Assembly (NCBI RefSeq): GCF_023243075.1 | Contig: NZ_JALKFZ020000031.1 | Location: forward strand, 1-64,000 | Origin: Frankia sp. AiPa1 | GTDB lineage: Bacteria > Actinomycetota > Actinomycetes > Frankiales > Frankiaceae | Length of the DNA stretch: 64,000 nt | Direction: 5' to 3' | Shown here: piece after piece, positions 47,390-57,364 of the stretch | Layout of the letters: every line of letters begins with the position of its first letter | How positions within the stretch are numbered: position 1 is the first letter of the stretch | Notes under the pieces: model-generated | Databases searched by the model: none | The model's input: the letters and a program-made list of their open reading frames with translations, nothing else | Told to the model about the DNA's origin: nothing | Program-made: the position numbers and the translations under genes

Positions 47390-48613
47390 ATGGTGCCGAC
47401 GCTGCTGGCCTGGGATCCCGCGATGGCCCACTACGACTTCGGGCCGCAGCATCCGCTGCACCCGATCCGGCTGGGCCTGACGATGGATCTCGCCGGCCGT
47501 CTCGGTGTGCTCGACGCGCCGGGGCTGGAGCTGGTCGCGCCGACCTTCGCCCCGGACGATCTGATCGAACTCGTCCACGACCCGGCCTATGTCGCCGCCG
47601 TGCGGGCCGCCCCCGAACCCGCCCAGGCCTGGCTCGCCGCCCGGTTCGGCCTCGGCAGTACCGACAACCCGGTGTTCGACCGGATGCACGAGGCCGCCGC
47701 GCTGATCACTGGCGGGACGCTCGAGGCCGCCCGGGCCGTGTGGTCGGACCCCCCGCGGCACGCGGTGTCGATCGCCGGCGGTCTGCACCACGCGATGCCG
47801 AGTGCCGCCAGCGGCTTCTGCGTCTACAACGATCCGGCGGTCGCGATCGCCTGGTTGCTCTCAGCCGGCGCCGAGCGGGTCGCCTACGTCGACGTCGACG
47901 TGCACCACGGCGACGGTGTGCAGGCGGCGTTCTACGACGACCCGCGGGTGCTCACGATCTCGTTGCACCAGTCCGGGCGCACCCTGTTCCCGGGCACCGG
48001 GTTTCCGGACGAGTCCGGTGGGCCGCAGGCAGCGGGCAGCGCCGTCAACGTGGCGCTGCCCGCGCGCACCCGTGACGCCGGCTGGCTGCGGGCGTTCTCC
48101 GGGGTGGTCCCGGTGCTGTTGCGCGCGTTCCGCCCGCAGGTACTCGTCACCCAGCACGGCTGCGACACCCACGCGTTGGACCCACTGGCCGACCTGGATC
48201 TGTCGGTGGACGGCCAACGGGCCTCCTACGAGACGCTGCACGCCCTGGCCCACGAGTTGTGCGAGGGCCGCTGGCTCGCCTGCGGCGGCGGCGGGTACGC
48301 ACTGGACGCCGTCGTGCCGCGGGCGTGGACGCAGCTGCTCGCGATCGCCGCGCATCATCCGCTCGAACCCGGCGCGGCGCTACCGGCGCAGTGGCGGGCC
48401 GCCGCGCCGGAACAGGTCCGCGCCGCCACCGGCCGCCCGTCGGTCGGCTCGGTAGCCGGCATGCCGCGCACCCTCGGGGACGGTGCGGGCGTGCGCTACC
48501 GGCCGTGGGACGCCGGCGACGGCGACCCGGACAGCCCACTGGACCGGGCGATCGCCGCGACCCGGCGCGAAGTTCTGCCGCTGCACGGCCTCGACCCGTC
48601 CGTCGACCGATGA
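47390..48613 (+). CDS. acuC: AcuC-type histone-deacetylase family protein
   Basis: Zinc-dependent deacylase, 407 residues, of the class I HDAC fold. Zinc and active-site residues are in AGGLHHAMPSAASGFCVYND, VAYVDVDVHHGDGVQAAFYD and VTQHGCDTHALDPLADLDLS. In Bacillus, AcuC deacetylates and so reactivates acetyl-CoA synthetase. I chose ATG 47390 (a GTG lies immediately before it); longer starts run into the AACS promoter. It is divergent from the synthetase gene and followed after 42 bases by the GNAT/acyl-CoA-synthetase fusion. Confidence 0.92.
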   Translation: MVPTLLAWDPAMAHYDFGPQHPLHPIRLGLTMDLAGRLGVLDAPGLELVAPTFAPDDLIELVHDPAYVAAVRAAPEPAQAWLAARFGLGSTDNPVFDRMHEAAALITGGTLEAARAVWSDPPRHAVSIAGGLHHAMPSAASGFCVYNDPAVAIAWLLSAGAERVAYVDVDVHHGDGVQAAFYDDPRVLTISLHQSGRTLFPGTGFPDESGGPQAAGSAVNVALPARTRDAGWLRAFSGVVPVLLRAFRPQVLVTQHGCDTHALDPLADLDLSVDGQRASYETLHALAHELCEGRWLACGGGGYALDAVVPRAWTQLLAIAAHHPLEPGAALPAQWRAAAPEQVRAATGRPSVGSVAGMPRTLGDGAGVRYRPWDAGDGDPDSPLDRAIAATRREVLPLHGLDPSVDR

Positions 48614-48655
48614 GCGCGCCGGGCAGCCAGGTGCGGGGTGGGCGGGCGTCCACCG

Positions 48656-51325
48656 GTGGGTGAGGCGGACCCGGTCGTCTACCCGGCCGAGTGGGAGGCC
48701 GACGTCATTCTCACCGACGGCGGCACGGCGCACCTGCGGCCGGTCCTGCCCTCCGACGGGCCGCTGCTGCGGGCGTTCTGGACCCGACTGTCCCCGCAGA
48801 CGATCTACTTCCGCTTCTTCGCGGCCCGCCGCGTCCTGTCGGACGCCGACATTCACCGCATCGTCGTGGTCGACCAGCGCCTGCGGGGCGCCCTGGTCGC
48901 CATGATCGGCGAGGATCTGGTCGCGCTCGCGCACTGGGAGAGCAGCGCGTCGCACCCGACCGAGGCCGAGATCGCTTTCCTGGTCCAGGACGACCAGCAG
49001 CGCCGGGGCCTCGGCTCCATCCTGCTGGAACACCTGGCCGCGGCCGCACGCGACCGGGGGATCCGTCGGTTCGACGCGGACGTGCTCGGCGAGAACCGGC
49101 AGATGCTCAGGGTTTTTCTTGACGCCGGCTACACAGTGGCCCGGGCGTTCGACTCCGGCGCGGTACGGCTCTCGTTCGAGATCGCGCCGACTGAGCGGTC
49201 CGTTGACGTCATGCGGGCCCGCGAGCACCGGGCGGAGGCCGCCTCCATCCGCCGGCTGCTGCATCCGCGGGCGATCGCCGTGCTCGGCGCGGGCCGATCG
49301 ACCGGATCGGTGGGCAACGCGGTGCTCCATCACCTGCTGGCCGGCGGATTCGACGGCCCGGTGTACCCGGTCAACCCGGCAGCCGCGGCCGCCGGCACAG
49401 CCGTCGCCTCGATTCGCGCCTACGCCGGCATCGAGGACGTGCCCAAGCCTGTGGACCTGGCCGTGGTGTGCGTGCCGCCGGCCGAGGTGCCCGGTGTCGT
49501 CGCCGCCTGCGGGCGGGCCGGCGTCTGGGGCCTGATAGTGATCACTGACCAGCGGGACGACGCCGCGGACGGGATGCTGGTGGCCGAGGCACGGGCCGAC
49601 GGGATGCGGGTGGTGGGTCCGGCGAGCATGGGCGTGCAGAATCCGCGGGCGGGCCTGAATGCCAGCATGGTGCCCTGGATGCCGCCGGCGGGCCGGATCG
49701 GCTGCTATGCGCAGTCCGGGCCGTTCGGCGGAGCGATTCTGGAGGCGGCCGCGGCGCGCCAGGTGGGTCTGTCCGCGTTCGTCTCCGCCGGGGACCGCGG
49801 CGACGTCAGCGGCAACGACCTGTTGCAGTACTGGGAGGAGGACACCGCCACCGACGCCGTGATCATGCATCTGGAGACGTTCGGCAACCCGCGCAAGTTC
49901 GTCCGGCTCGCCCGCCGGGTCGGCCGGCGCAAGCCGGTGGTGACGGTCTACTCGGGCCGTTCCGTGCTCGACGACGCGCTGCTGCGCCAGGCCGGCGTGA
50001 TCGGCGTGGACCGGATCTCGCAGGCGTTCGACGTCGCCCTGCTGCTGACCGCGGGCCCGCTGCCGGCCGGACGGCGGGTCGCCGTCGTCGGGGACTCGCG
50101 GGCACTCGTGCGGCTGACCGCCCGGGCGGCGGATGCCGCCGGACTCGACGCCGAGGAGGTGCTGCTGCCCGCTGGCGGCGATCCGGCGATGTTCGCCGAC
50201 GCGGTGCTGGCGGCCGCGGGTCGGGTCGACGCGCTGATCGTGTCGGTCGTGCGGCTACCGGTCGTCCTGCCCACCTCGGCGCTCGGCGGGCTGGCCCTGG
50301 CCCTCGGCCGGATCGAGGTGCCGGTGCTGATCGCGCTGCGTGGCATGGCGCTGCCGCCGAGCCTGGCCGGTGTCCCGGTCTACCCGTCGCCGGAGGCGGC
50401 GGTGTCCGCCCTTCGCCGGGTGGCCGGTTACGCGGAGTGGCGGGCTCGGCCTAGCGGCACCGTGCCCACCCCGGCGGACGTTCCGGTGCGCGTCGACGAC
50501 GTCCGTCCACTCGTCGCCGACGTCACCGGTCGGATGTCCGACGTCCAGGCCGGGGCACTGCTCGCCCGCTACGGCATCGGCGTACTGCCTGCGCCGGTGG
50601 TGACCTCCGGGGACGAGGCCGCCCGGGCTGCCGCGGAACTCGGCTTTCCGGTGGTCCTCAAGACTCTGGCCGAGCCCTACCGTCACCGGGCGGACCTGGG
50701 CGGGCAGCGCCTGCACCTGGCCGACTCGGACGCGGTGCGGGCAGCCTGGGCGTCGCTGCGCGCCCAGCTTGGACCGGCGCCGATGATCGCCGTGCAGCCG
50801 ATGGCGCCGGCCGGCGTGCCGGTGGTCGTCGGGTCGGAGGAACATCCCCGTTACGGGCCGTTGGTGTCCTTCGGCCTGTCCGGTCCCGCGACCGACCTGC
50901 TCGGTGACCGTGCGCATCACATTCTGCCGTTGACCGACGTCGACGCCGCGCGGTTGGTGCGGATGGTGCGGGCCGCTCCGCTGCTGCTCGGCTATCACGG
51001 GTCGCAGCCGTTGGACGTCGCCGCGTTGGAGGACCTGCTGCTGCGGGTGGGCCGTCTTGCCGACGACCTGTCCGAGGTGACCAGTCTCACCCTTGACCCC
51101 GTGGTCGTCTCCGCGGGGCGGATCACGGTGCTGTCCGCCGAGATCGTCCTCGGGCCGTCCGCGCCCCGGGCCGATGTCGGCCCGCGCCGCTTCTGGTCTC
51201 CGGCGCTGCCCGGCGGGGACCATCCGCCGCCCGTGACTGACCAGGCGCGACCCGCCGTCGGAGCGCCGGCTACCCGGGGCGGTTCTGCCCAACATGGTCA
51301 CACCGGCCACAATCGTCTCCCATGA
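48656..51325 (+). CDS. GNAT acetyltransferase fused to NDP-forming acyl-CoA synthetase-like domains (Pat type)
   Basis: About 889 residues. An N-terminal GNAT domain (LRPVLPSDGPLLRAFWTRLS, EIAFLVQDDQQRRGLGSILL) is followed by a CoA-binding Rossmann domain (SIRRLLHPRAIAVLGAGRST, VYPVNP), succinyl-CoA-ligase-like domains, and an ATP-grasp-like C terminus. This order (GNAT first) is that of Streptomyces-type Pat protein acetyltransferases; enterobacterial Pat has the reverse order. Such enzymes acetylate the lysine of acyl-CoA synthetases. The GTG start at 48656 fits the family; the stop overlaps the next start (ATGA). Confidence 0.88.
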   Translation: MGEADPVVYPAEWEADVILTDGGTAHLRPVLPSDGPLLRAFWTRLSPQTIYFRFFAARRVLSDADIHRIVVVDQRLRGALVAMIGEDLVALAHWESSASHPTEAEIAFLVQDDQQRRGLGSILLEHLAAAARDRGIRRFDADVLGENRQMLRVFLDAGYTVARAFDSGAVRLSFEIAPTERSVDVMRAREHRAEAASIRRLLHPRAIAVLGAGRSTGSVGNAVLHHLLAGGFDGPVYPVNPAAAAAGTAVASIRAYAGIEDVPKPVDLAVVCVPPAEVPGVVAACGRAGVWGLIVITDQRDDAADGMLVAEARADGMRVVGPASMGVQNPRAGLNASMVPWMPPAGRIGCYAQSGPFGGAILEAAAARQVGLSAFVSAGDRGDVSGNDLLQYWEEDTATDAVIMHLETFGNPRKFVRLARRVGRRKPVVTVYSGRSVLDDALLRQAGVIGVDRISQAFDVALLLTAGPLPAGRRVAVVGDSRALVRLTARAADAAGLDAEEVLLPAGGDPAMFADAVLAAAGRVDALIVSVVRLPVVLPTSALGGLALALGRIEVPVLIALRGMALPPSLAGVPVYPSPEAAVSALRRVAGYAEWRARPSGTVPTPADVPVRVDDVRPLVADVTGRMSDVQAGALLARYGIGVLPAPVVTSGDEAARAAAELGFPVVLKTLAEPYRHRADLGGQRLHLADSDAVRAAWASLRAQLGPAPMIAVQPMAPAGVPVVVGSEEHPRYGPLVSFGLSGPATDLLGDRAHHILPLTDVDAARLVRMVRAAPLLLGYHGSQPLDVAALEDLLLRVGRLADDLSEVTSLTLDPVVVSAGRITVLSAEIVLGPSAPRADVGPRRFWSPALPGGDHPPPVTDQARPAVGAPATRGGSAQHGHTGHNRLP

Positions 51326-54300
51326 CGTCGCCGCACTCCGAGCAGCCCCCCATCTGGCCTGCATCCGGAGCCTTCGGGGGTCCCCAGTCCGACGCTGGTT
51401 GGCCCGTTCGGGCCACGGGAGTGGCAGGGGCGGGCGTACCCGCAACGGGGGTGTTCGACCGGGGGACCCCCGGCGACGCCGCGCAGATCTCGGCATCGGC
51501 ATCAGCGTCGGCATCGGCCACCGGGCCTGGGCGGGGCGGCGGACGGGACCTGCCCGTGCTGCCGCCAGGCTGGCCGATGGTGCAGCGCGAGGCCATCGAC
51601 GGCACCGGTCCGCGGCGCCCGGCGGACGGCGCGCCGCCCGGGTACGGCCGGCCGGAGCCGGGTCCCGCCGAATCCGGCGGGTTCGGACCTGATGCGTCTG
51701 ATGCGTCTGGCCCGTCTGGCCCGTCTGGTTCTGCCTCGTTCGGGTCCGGTCCTTTCGGGTCAGGGTCGTCCGGTTCGGGGCCGTCGGGCTCCGGATCATC
51801 GGCCGCCGGCGCGGCCGGCCCCGGGCGGGGGACGATCGCTGCTGCCGCCGCCGCGGTGGTGGATCCGGCGGTCGCCGTCTACGCGTTGCTCGACGCCCTG
51901 TTCGCCCGGGCCTCGGTCGGGCTTGCCCTGCTCGACCGGGCCGGCCGCTTCGTCCGGGTCAACGACACGCTGGCCCGGCTGGGTCGCCGGCCTGCCCGGG
52001 AGCATCTGGGCCGCACCATCAGCGAGGTGTTGGGGGACACCGGGCAGGAACTCGACGCGCTCGTCGCCGGCGCACTGCGCACCGGCGAACCCGTACTCGA
52101 CCTCGAGGTGGCGGTCGCCGGCGGCGCTGGGGAACCGGCCCGGACCTGGTCGGCCAGTTGGTTTCCGGTGCACGACCCGCAGCTCGGCCCGGTCGGCCTC
52201 GCCTTCGTCGCGGTGGACATCACCGGCGTTCGCCAGGCGGAGCGGGAACGCGCGCAGGCGCAGGCACGGTACCGGGCGGTGGCCGAGGCCGGCGGCGGGG
52301 ACGTCTTTCACGCGACCGCTCAGGGAGGTCTTGACGTCGATCTGCCCGCCTGGCGGTCGGTGACCGGTCAGCACCCGGGTGATCTCGCCGGTACCGGCTG
52401 GCTTGCCGGGGTGCACCCCGACGATCGCGAGAACGTGGCCCGGCTCTGGCATGCCACGCTCGATCGCGGTGGCGTGTTCGAGGCCGAGTTCCGGCTGTCC
52501 GGGCCGCCCGCGACCGGACCTTCCGAGGCCGGCGCCGCGCATGGCGCGCCGCGGGTGGTCGTGGCGCGCGTGCTGCCGGTGGTGGTGGGGGAAGGCCGGC
52601 CAGTCGAATGGATCGGTGTTCTGCGTGACCTCAGTGCGCAACGGGCCGCCGAGTCCGGCCAGATCGAGGCGCGTCAGCAGGTCGAGGGGGCCGTCCGCCA
52701 GGCCGAGGCGGCGCAGTCCCGGGCCGAGGCGGCGCAGTCCCGGGCGGATGTGGCCGAGACGCGGACAGCGGCGGCCGAGCAGCGGGCCGAGGTCGCCGAG
52801 GCAGGGGCGGACGCCGCGCAGGAGGCGTCGCGGACGGCGCTGGCACAGGCAGCGGCCGGGCAGCAGCGGCTCGAGGCCGCCGTACGTCGGGCGGAGGAAG
52901 CCGAGGCACAGGTAGCGGCGGCCCTGGAAGAAGCCGGGTCGGCCGCGGAGCAGGTGAGTTCGGCCGATCTGCGGGTCAGCGAGGCGCAGAGCCTGGCCGA
53001 GGCTGCCGACCAGCGCGCGCAGGCCGCGGTCGGCCAGGCGGAAGCCGCGGTCGGTGAGGCACAAGCCGCCGACCGCCGTGCGGAGCAGCTCGCCGAACAG
53101 GCCGCTGCCGCCGAGTCGCGGGCGACGGCCGCCGAGCGTGAGGCCGCTCAGCATGCGGAACAGGCCGCCGCGGCGACGCAGCGGGCGCAGAACGCCGAAG
53201 AAGCGGTGGCGGCGACGCAGGCTCGGAGCGACCAGGCGGAGCGGGAAGCGGTGGCCGCGGGCGACTGGCTCGAGGCGGGCGGCCGGTTCGCCCTCGCCCT
53301 CGCCGGCGCGGGCACCGTCGATGACGTCGTTACCGCGATCCTGGACGCCGGGGGCGACGCGGTGCAGGCCGGCAGGCGTGGGGTGGCCCTGGTCGACGCT
53401 GACCACGACCAGCTGCGCTTCCTGCGCCCGTCCGACCGAGGCAGCCGGGACTGGTCCTGGCCGGACGTGGCCCTCGGCGCGGTGCATCCCGTCGCCGAAG
53501 TGGTCCGCGGCAGCCGGGGGCTGTACCTGGCCGACCGCGACGAGCTGCTCGCTCGTTGGCCCGTGGCAGACCTGGCCGACGCCGTCGCCGCCACCGGCGA
53601 GCAGGCGTGGGCGCTGCTGCCGCTCACCACCGCGGACGGAACGCCGTTCGGCGTGGTGACCTTCGGGTTTCCGGCACCTCGGGCATTCACTCTGATCGAA
53701 CAGGTCTATCTGGACGGTGTGGCCGCGGCGGCCGCTCGGGCGATCGAGCGTGCCGGCACCCATGACCGGCTCGCCGGGGACGCTGTCGAGGGCCGCGCCG
53801 CACTGAGCGTGGCTGACACGGAACGGGAAGCTCGCCTGGTCGCCGCCGGCCGACTGGATCTGCTGGCCCGCGCCACCGCGGTCGTCAACGCCCCCGGCGA
53901 TGCCCGCGCGGCGCTGCGGTCGTTCGCGCGGCTGCTCGTCGCCGAGGTCGCCGATGTCTGCGCGATCCACCTGGTCACGCAGGCCGCTGACCGGGCCTCC
54001 GTCGACGGTTCGTCCTTGGACGGTACGCCGCCCGCACCCGCGGTCGCCTCCGCCGGCCCGGACGATCTGGCCGGTCGGGCCGACATCCCCCCCGAGGTCT
54101 CCGCGGCGACGGGTGCGACGGAGGCGGACGCGGACGCGGACCCAGCGGGCATCGGCGCCGGGGACGGTGAGCCGGACGGCGCTGTCGATCCGGACAGCGA
54201 TGTCGATCCGGACGGCGGTGAGGCCCAGCTGGCCGTCGGCGCCGAGCAGGCCGAGTCCGGCGGGAGCGGGATGGCGGGAGCGACCGGTCGATCCGGCACG

Positions 54301-55881
54301 GAACCTGTGCCCGGGCTGACGACCCTGATCGTCGCGGTCGGTTCCGCCGGAACACGCGTCCCGGGGAGCGACGGGAGGGGCTCGGGCGCCGGGCGGAGTC
54401 CCGCGGCGGACCAGGTGGCCCGGACGGCCTGGGCCGCGGCCCTCGTCGCGCCCCCCGACCCGATCGCCGCGGTGGCCGAGGGGGCGGGCGGGCGCATCAT
54501 CGTCCACGCGGCGGACGGCTGGGAGCCGCCGGCCGACACCGCCCGCTGGCTGCGCCAGATCGACGCCGACACGACTGCCGTGCTGCCCGTGCCGGGCCCG
54601 GACGGGATCGCGGCGGTCATCACCCTGACGCGCACCGCGGAACAGACCCCGTATACCGACAGCGACCTCACGTTCCTCGCCGAGCTCTCCGCCCGCGCTG
54701 GCGTGGCCCTGGGGCGTATCGAGCGGGACCGGGCCGCCGTCGACGGAGCCGTCCAGCTGCGGGAGACGCTGCGTGGCACCCGTCCGGGCGCTCCCGTCGG
54801 CCTGCAGGTCGCGGCCCGCTACCTTTCCGCGGGTGGCGAGGGCAGGGCCGGGGGCGAGTGGTCCGACGTGGTCGATCTCGGCGCGGGTCGGATCGCGCTT
54901 GTCATCGGGGAGGCCCGTGGCCAGGACGTGGCGGCGACTGCCACGATGGGCCAGCTGCGGGCCACGGCGCGGGCCTGCGCGCGGCTGGACCTGCCGCCCG
55001 GCGAGGTGCTGGCCCTGCTGCACACGGTGGTCGCGGACGCACCGGGTGAGCAGTCTGCCACCTGCCTGTACGCGATCGCCGAGGTGGACACGGGTGTCCT
55101 GACGCTGGCCAGCGCCGGGCATCCCCCGCCCCTGGTTGTCGCCCCCGACGGCCTGGTCTCCCGGTTGTACATGGCGGTCGGGGCACCGCTCGGGGCGGCC
55201 CGCGCCGCGGCCGGGGTGGCGGGCGAACCCACCGAGTACACCGTCCGGCTGGGCCAGGGTTACCTGCTCGCGCTGTTCACCGACGGACTGGTCCGGGCGG
55301 GCGGGCGGGATGCCGACGCGGGCGTGTCGGACCTGGCGGCGGTGCTCGCCAGCATCGGTGATGGCGCTGGCGCCCCGCTCGACGCCCTGGTTGATGCCGC
55401 CTGCGCCGGACTCGGCCGGGACGGCGAGCCGGCGCCGGACGATCCGGGTGTGGCCCTGCTGTTCGCCCGCCTGCCCGCCGATCCGCTCGCCGGGCCGACG
55501 CTGCTCGACGTCACCGTGGATGGTCCGGACGGGCTACGCGCCGTGCGTGCGCAGTCCAGGCTCGCGTTGGAGAACGCCAACCTCAGCACCGCGCTCGTCG
55601 ACGTCATCGTCCTTGTCCAGTCCGAGCTGACCAGCAACGCGGTCCGGCATGGGCGCCCGCCCCTGAGCGTACGGCTGCGCCTGCTGGGCACCCGGGCCGT
55701 GGTCGAGGTGGCCGACAGCGGCGGCCGGCTGCCCCGCCGACGTCTGGCAGCCGTCGACGACGAGGCCGGCCGAGGGCTGGACCTGGTCTCGCGGCTCGCC
55801 GTGCGCCAAGGCACCCGGCCGATCGCCGCTGGCAAGGTGGTGTGGGCGGAGATCGACCTTGTCGATCCGCCGACCCACTGA
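51322..55881 (+). CDS. PAS/GAF/SpoIIE-phosphatase/HATPase regulatory protein
   Basis: A 1519-residue soluble signalling protein. Order: a low-complexity N terminus (to about 175, Ser/Gly/Pro repeats), PAS (LLDRAGRFVRVNDTLARLGR), a second PAS-like domain, an Ala/Glu coiled coil (about 450-640), a GAF domain, a second GAF broken by an acidic Asp/Glu/Pro insertion (about 890-1010), a SpoIIE/PP2C domain (about 1150-1385) and an anti-sigma-type HATPase (QSELTSNAVRHGRPPLSVRL to the end). This build governs anti-sigma antagonists. In the SpoIIE domain the first two metal-binding Asp positions are Glu (1179, 1197), while TDG (1321) and DD (1373-1374) are kept. Confidence 0.86.
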   Translation: MTSPHSEQPPIWPASGAFGGPQSDAGWPVRATGVAGAGVPATGVFDRGTPGDAAQISASASASASATGPGRGGGRDLPVLPPGWPMVQREAIDGTGPRRPADGAPPGYGRPEPGPAESGGFGPDASDASGPSGPSGSASFGSGPFGSGSSGSGPSGSGSSAAGAAGPGRGTIAAAAAAVVDPAVAVYALLDALFARASVGLALLDRAGRFVRVNDTLARLGRRPAREHLGRTISEVLGDTGQELDALVAGALRTGEPVLDLEVAVAGGAGEPARTWSASWFPVHDPQLGPVGLAFVAVDITGVRQAERERAQAQARYRAVAEAGGGDVFHATAQGGLDVDLPAWRSVTGQHPGDLAGTGWLAGVHPDDRENVARLWHATLDRGGVFEAEFRLSGPPATGPSEAGAAHGAPRVVVARVLPVVVGEGRPVEWIGVLRDLSAQRAAESGQIEARQQVEGAVRQAEAAQSRAEAAQSRADVAETRTAAAEQRAEVAEAGADAAQEASRTALAQAAAGQQRLEAAVRRAEEAEAQVAAALEEAGSAAEQVSSADLRVSEAQSLAEAADQRAQAAVGQAEAAVGEAQAADRRAEQLAEQAAAAESRATAAEREAAQHAEQAAAATQRAQNAEEAVAATQARSDQAEREAVAAGDWLEAGGRFALALAGAGTVDDVVTAILDAGGDAVQAGRRGVALVDADHDQLRFLRPSDRGSRDWSWPDVALGAVHPVAEVVRGSRGLYLADRDELLARWPVADLADAVAATGEQAWALLPLTTADGTPFGVVTFGFPAPRAFTLIEQVYLDGVAAAAARAIERAGTHDRLAGDAVEGRAALSVADTEREARLVAAGRLDLLARATAVVNAPGDARAALRSFARLLVAEVADVCAIHLVTQAADRASVDGSSLDGTPPAPAVASAGPDDLAGRADIPPEVSAATGATEADADADPAGIGAGDGEPDGAVDPDSDVDPDGGEAQLAVGAEQAESGGSGMAGATGRSGTEPVPGLTTLIVAVGSAGTRVPGSDGRGSGAGRSPAADQVARTAWAAALVAPPDPIAAVAEGAGGRIIVHAADGWEPPADTARWLRQIDADTTAVLPVPGPDGIAAVITLTRTAEQTPYTDSDLTFLAELSARAGVALGRIERDRAAVDGAVQLRETLRGTRPGAPVGLQVAARYLSAGGEGRAGGEWSDVVDLGAGRIALVIGEARGQDVAATATMGQLRATARACARLDLPPGEVLALLHTVVADAPGEQSATCLYAIAEVDTGVLTLASAGHPPPLVVAPDGLVSRLYMAVGAPLGAARAAAGVAGEPTEYTVRLGQGYLLALFTDGLVRAGGRDADAGVSDLAAVLASIGDGAGAPLDALVDAACAGLGRDGEPAPDDPGVALLFARLPADPLAGPTLLDVTVDGPDGLRAVRAQSRLALENANLSTALVDVIVLVQSELTSNAVRHGRPPLSVRLRLLGTRAVVEVADSGGRLPRRRLAAVDDEAGRGLDLVSRLAVRQGTRPIAAGKVVWAEIDLVDPPTH

Positions 55882-55970
55882 ATGGCCCGATCGGGGCCTG
55901 CGGGGCGGTGTGGTGGGTTCGCGGCCGTCCTCCTGCCGCCGGACGGGTCAGGTCGCGTAACGTGAGCGTT

Positions 55971-56795
55971 ATGCCGGACGCGGTGCTGCGCCTTGACCAC
56001 GTCAACGTCGTACGCGACGGTTCCCCGCTGCTGCGGGACGTGACCTGGGAGGTGGCGTCCGGGCAGCGATGGGTGGTGCTCGGGCCCAACGGTGCGGGCA
56101 AGACGACGCTGCTGCAGGTCGCCTCCGGGCGCCTGTTCCCCACCTCCGGCATGGTCGATCTGCTGGGCTACCGGTTGGGCTCGGTGAACATGCTCGACCT
56201 GCGTTACCGGGTGGGTGTCGTCAGCCCGGCGCTGGTCGAGATGCCGCCGGGGGACGAGCGGGTGCTCGACGCGGTGGTGACGGCCGGATGGTCGGTGTTC
56301 GGCCGGGCCGAGGAGCAGTACGACCAGGTCGACCTCGATCGAGCCGCCGGGCTGCTCACCCAGTTCGGCTGCCGGGAGTTGCGCGAGCGGCGGTTCGGGA
56401 CGCTGTCCGAGGGCGAACGCAAGCGGGTGTTGATCGCCCGGTCGCTGATGACCGATCCTGAGCTGCTTCTGCTCGACGAGCCCGCCTCCGGTCTTGATCT
56501 CGGTGCCCGGGAGGCGTTGCTGCGCCGGCTGACCCGCTTCGCCGCCGATGCCACCGCGCCGGTCACCGTTCTGGTCAGCCATCACGTGGAGGAGATCCCG
56601 GTCGGGGTCACCCACGCGTTGCTGGTCCGCTCGGGCCAGGTGCGTGCTGCCGGGCCGGTCGCCGAGGTGCTGACCGCCGACCGCCTGTCGGACTGTTTCG
56701 GCATCCCGCTCGAGATCACGGTGACCGCCGGGCGCTACTCCGCCCGGCTCGCGGCTCGCCCCCCGGCGCGCCGTCCCGCCTCCGTCGGCGTCTGA
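55971..56795 (+). CDS. ABC transporter ATP-binding protein
   Basis: A 274-residue stand-alone ATPase subunit. Walker A GPNGAGKTTLLQVASGRL, signature TLSEGERKRVLIARSLM, Walker B LLLLDEPASGLDLGARE and VLVSHHVEEIPVG are all intact. The signature LSEGERK and short form are typical of YlmA/molybdate-type ATPases. No permease gene lies beside it, so its partner is unknown. I chose ATG 55971; a GTG at 55962 is also possible. It follows the SpoIIE gene by 89 bases. Confidence 0.85.
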   Translation: MPDAVLRLDHVNVVRDGSPLLRDVTWEVASGQRWVVLGPNGAGKTTLLQVASGRLFPTSGMVDLLGYRLGSVNMLDLRYRVGVVSPALVEMPPGDERVLDAVVTAGWSVFGRAEEQYDQVDLDRAAGLLTQFGCRELRERRFGTLSEGERKRVLIARSLMTDPELLLLDEPASGLDLGAREALLRRLTRFAADATAPVTVLVSHHVEEIPVGVTHALLVRSGQVRAAGPVAEVLTADRLSDCFGIPLEITVTAGRYSARLAARPPARRPASVGV

Positions 56796-57364
56796 GCGAT
56801 CCGCGGCGTCGGCCCGCGTTTTCCGGTCCTGCCCCACCTCACCGTCGTCCTGGACGAGATGTCCGTCGCCAATGGCGGCCGGGATGGGCAGGGGCGGGGG
56901 TCCCGGGGACATGCGGACACGGCCACGGGGGACGCGCGGAAGAACGGCGTCCGACGGACACGGCCACGGGGGACGCGCGGAAGAGCGGCGTCCGAGAGGT
57001 GTGGCAGGGCGGATCTCGCCGGTCGGCGTGGCCGGTTCCGCGCGTGGGATGCGTGCGGCCGGCAGTGGTCCCAGCGGGGCCATGAGGGCGTCAGCCGACG
57101 CCCTCCGGTGTGATGTCCCTTGCCGCCCTGGGAGGTCCCAGATAGCCCGGTGAGTCCGCGTGGACTGATTTCCTCCGGATGCCCCCCACTGGACCCACCA
57201 TGGTCCGCTGGAGGGCCAGCCGGAGGGCTGGCGGCCACCGTAGGGGCCACGGGCCCCCGGGCGGTTCACGAACGACCGTTGGCACGCCGAAGGCCCATCG
57301 GGAGCGGCGCCTGACGCCCGCACGGCGCGCTCACCTGCCCCCAGGCGCATCGTAGGCGGCCGGG
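56796..57364. other. Gene-free region between the ABC ATPase and NYN genes
   Basis: About 570 bases with no supportable CDS on either strand. It holds the 41-bp direct repeat at 56915-56996 and, around 57200-57235, short GC-rich inverted repeats (for example CCAGCC / GGCTGG) that could terminate the convergent genes. Confidence 0.5.
56915..56996 (+). repeat. 41-bp tandem duplication
   Basis: Two head-to-tail copies of a 41-base unit beginning GGACACGGCCACGGGGGACG. They differ at two positions. 41 is not a multiple of three, and the array is outside any recognised gene. Confidence 0.85.

Noticed and set aside
51796-55122. An 1108-codon minus-strand frame opposite the SpoIIE gene
   Set aside because: The product is low-complexity Arg/Gly/His-rich sequence, and the plus-strand gene has clear domains throughout.
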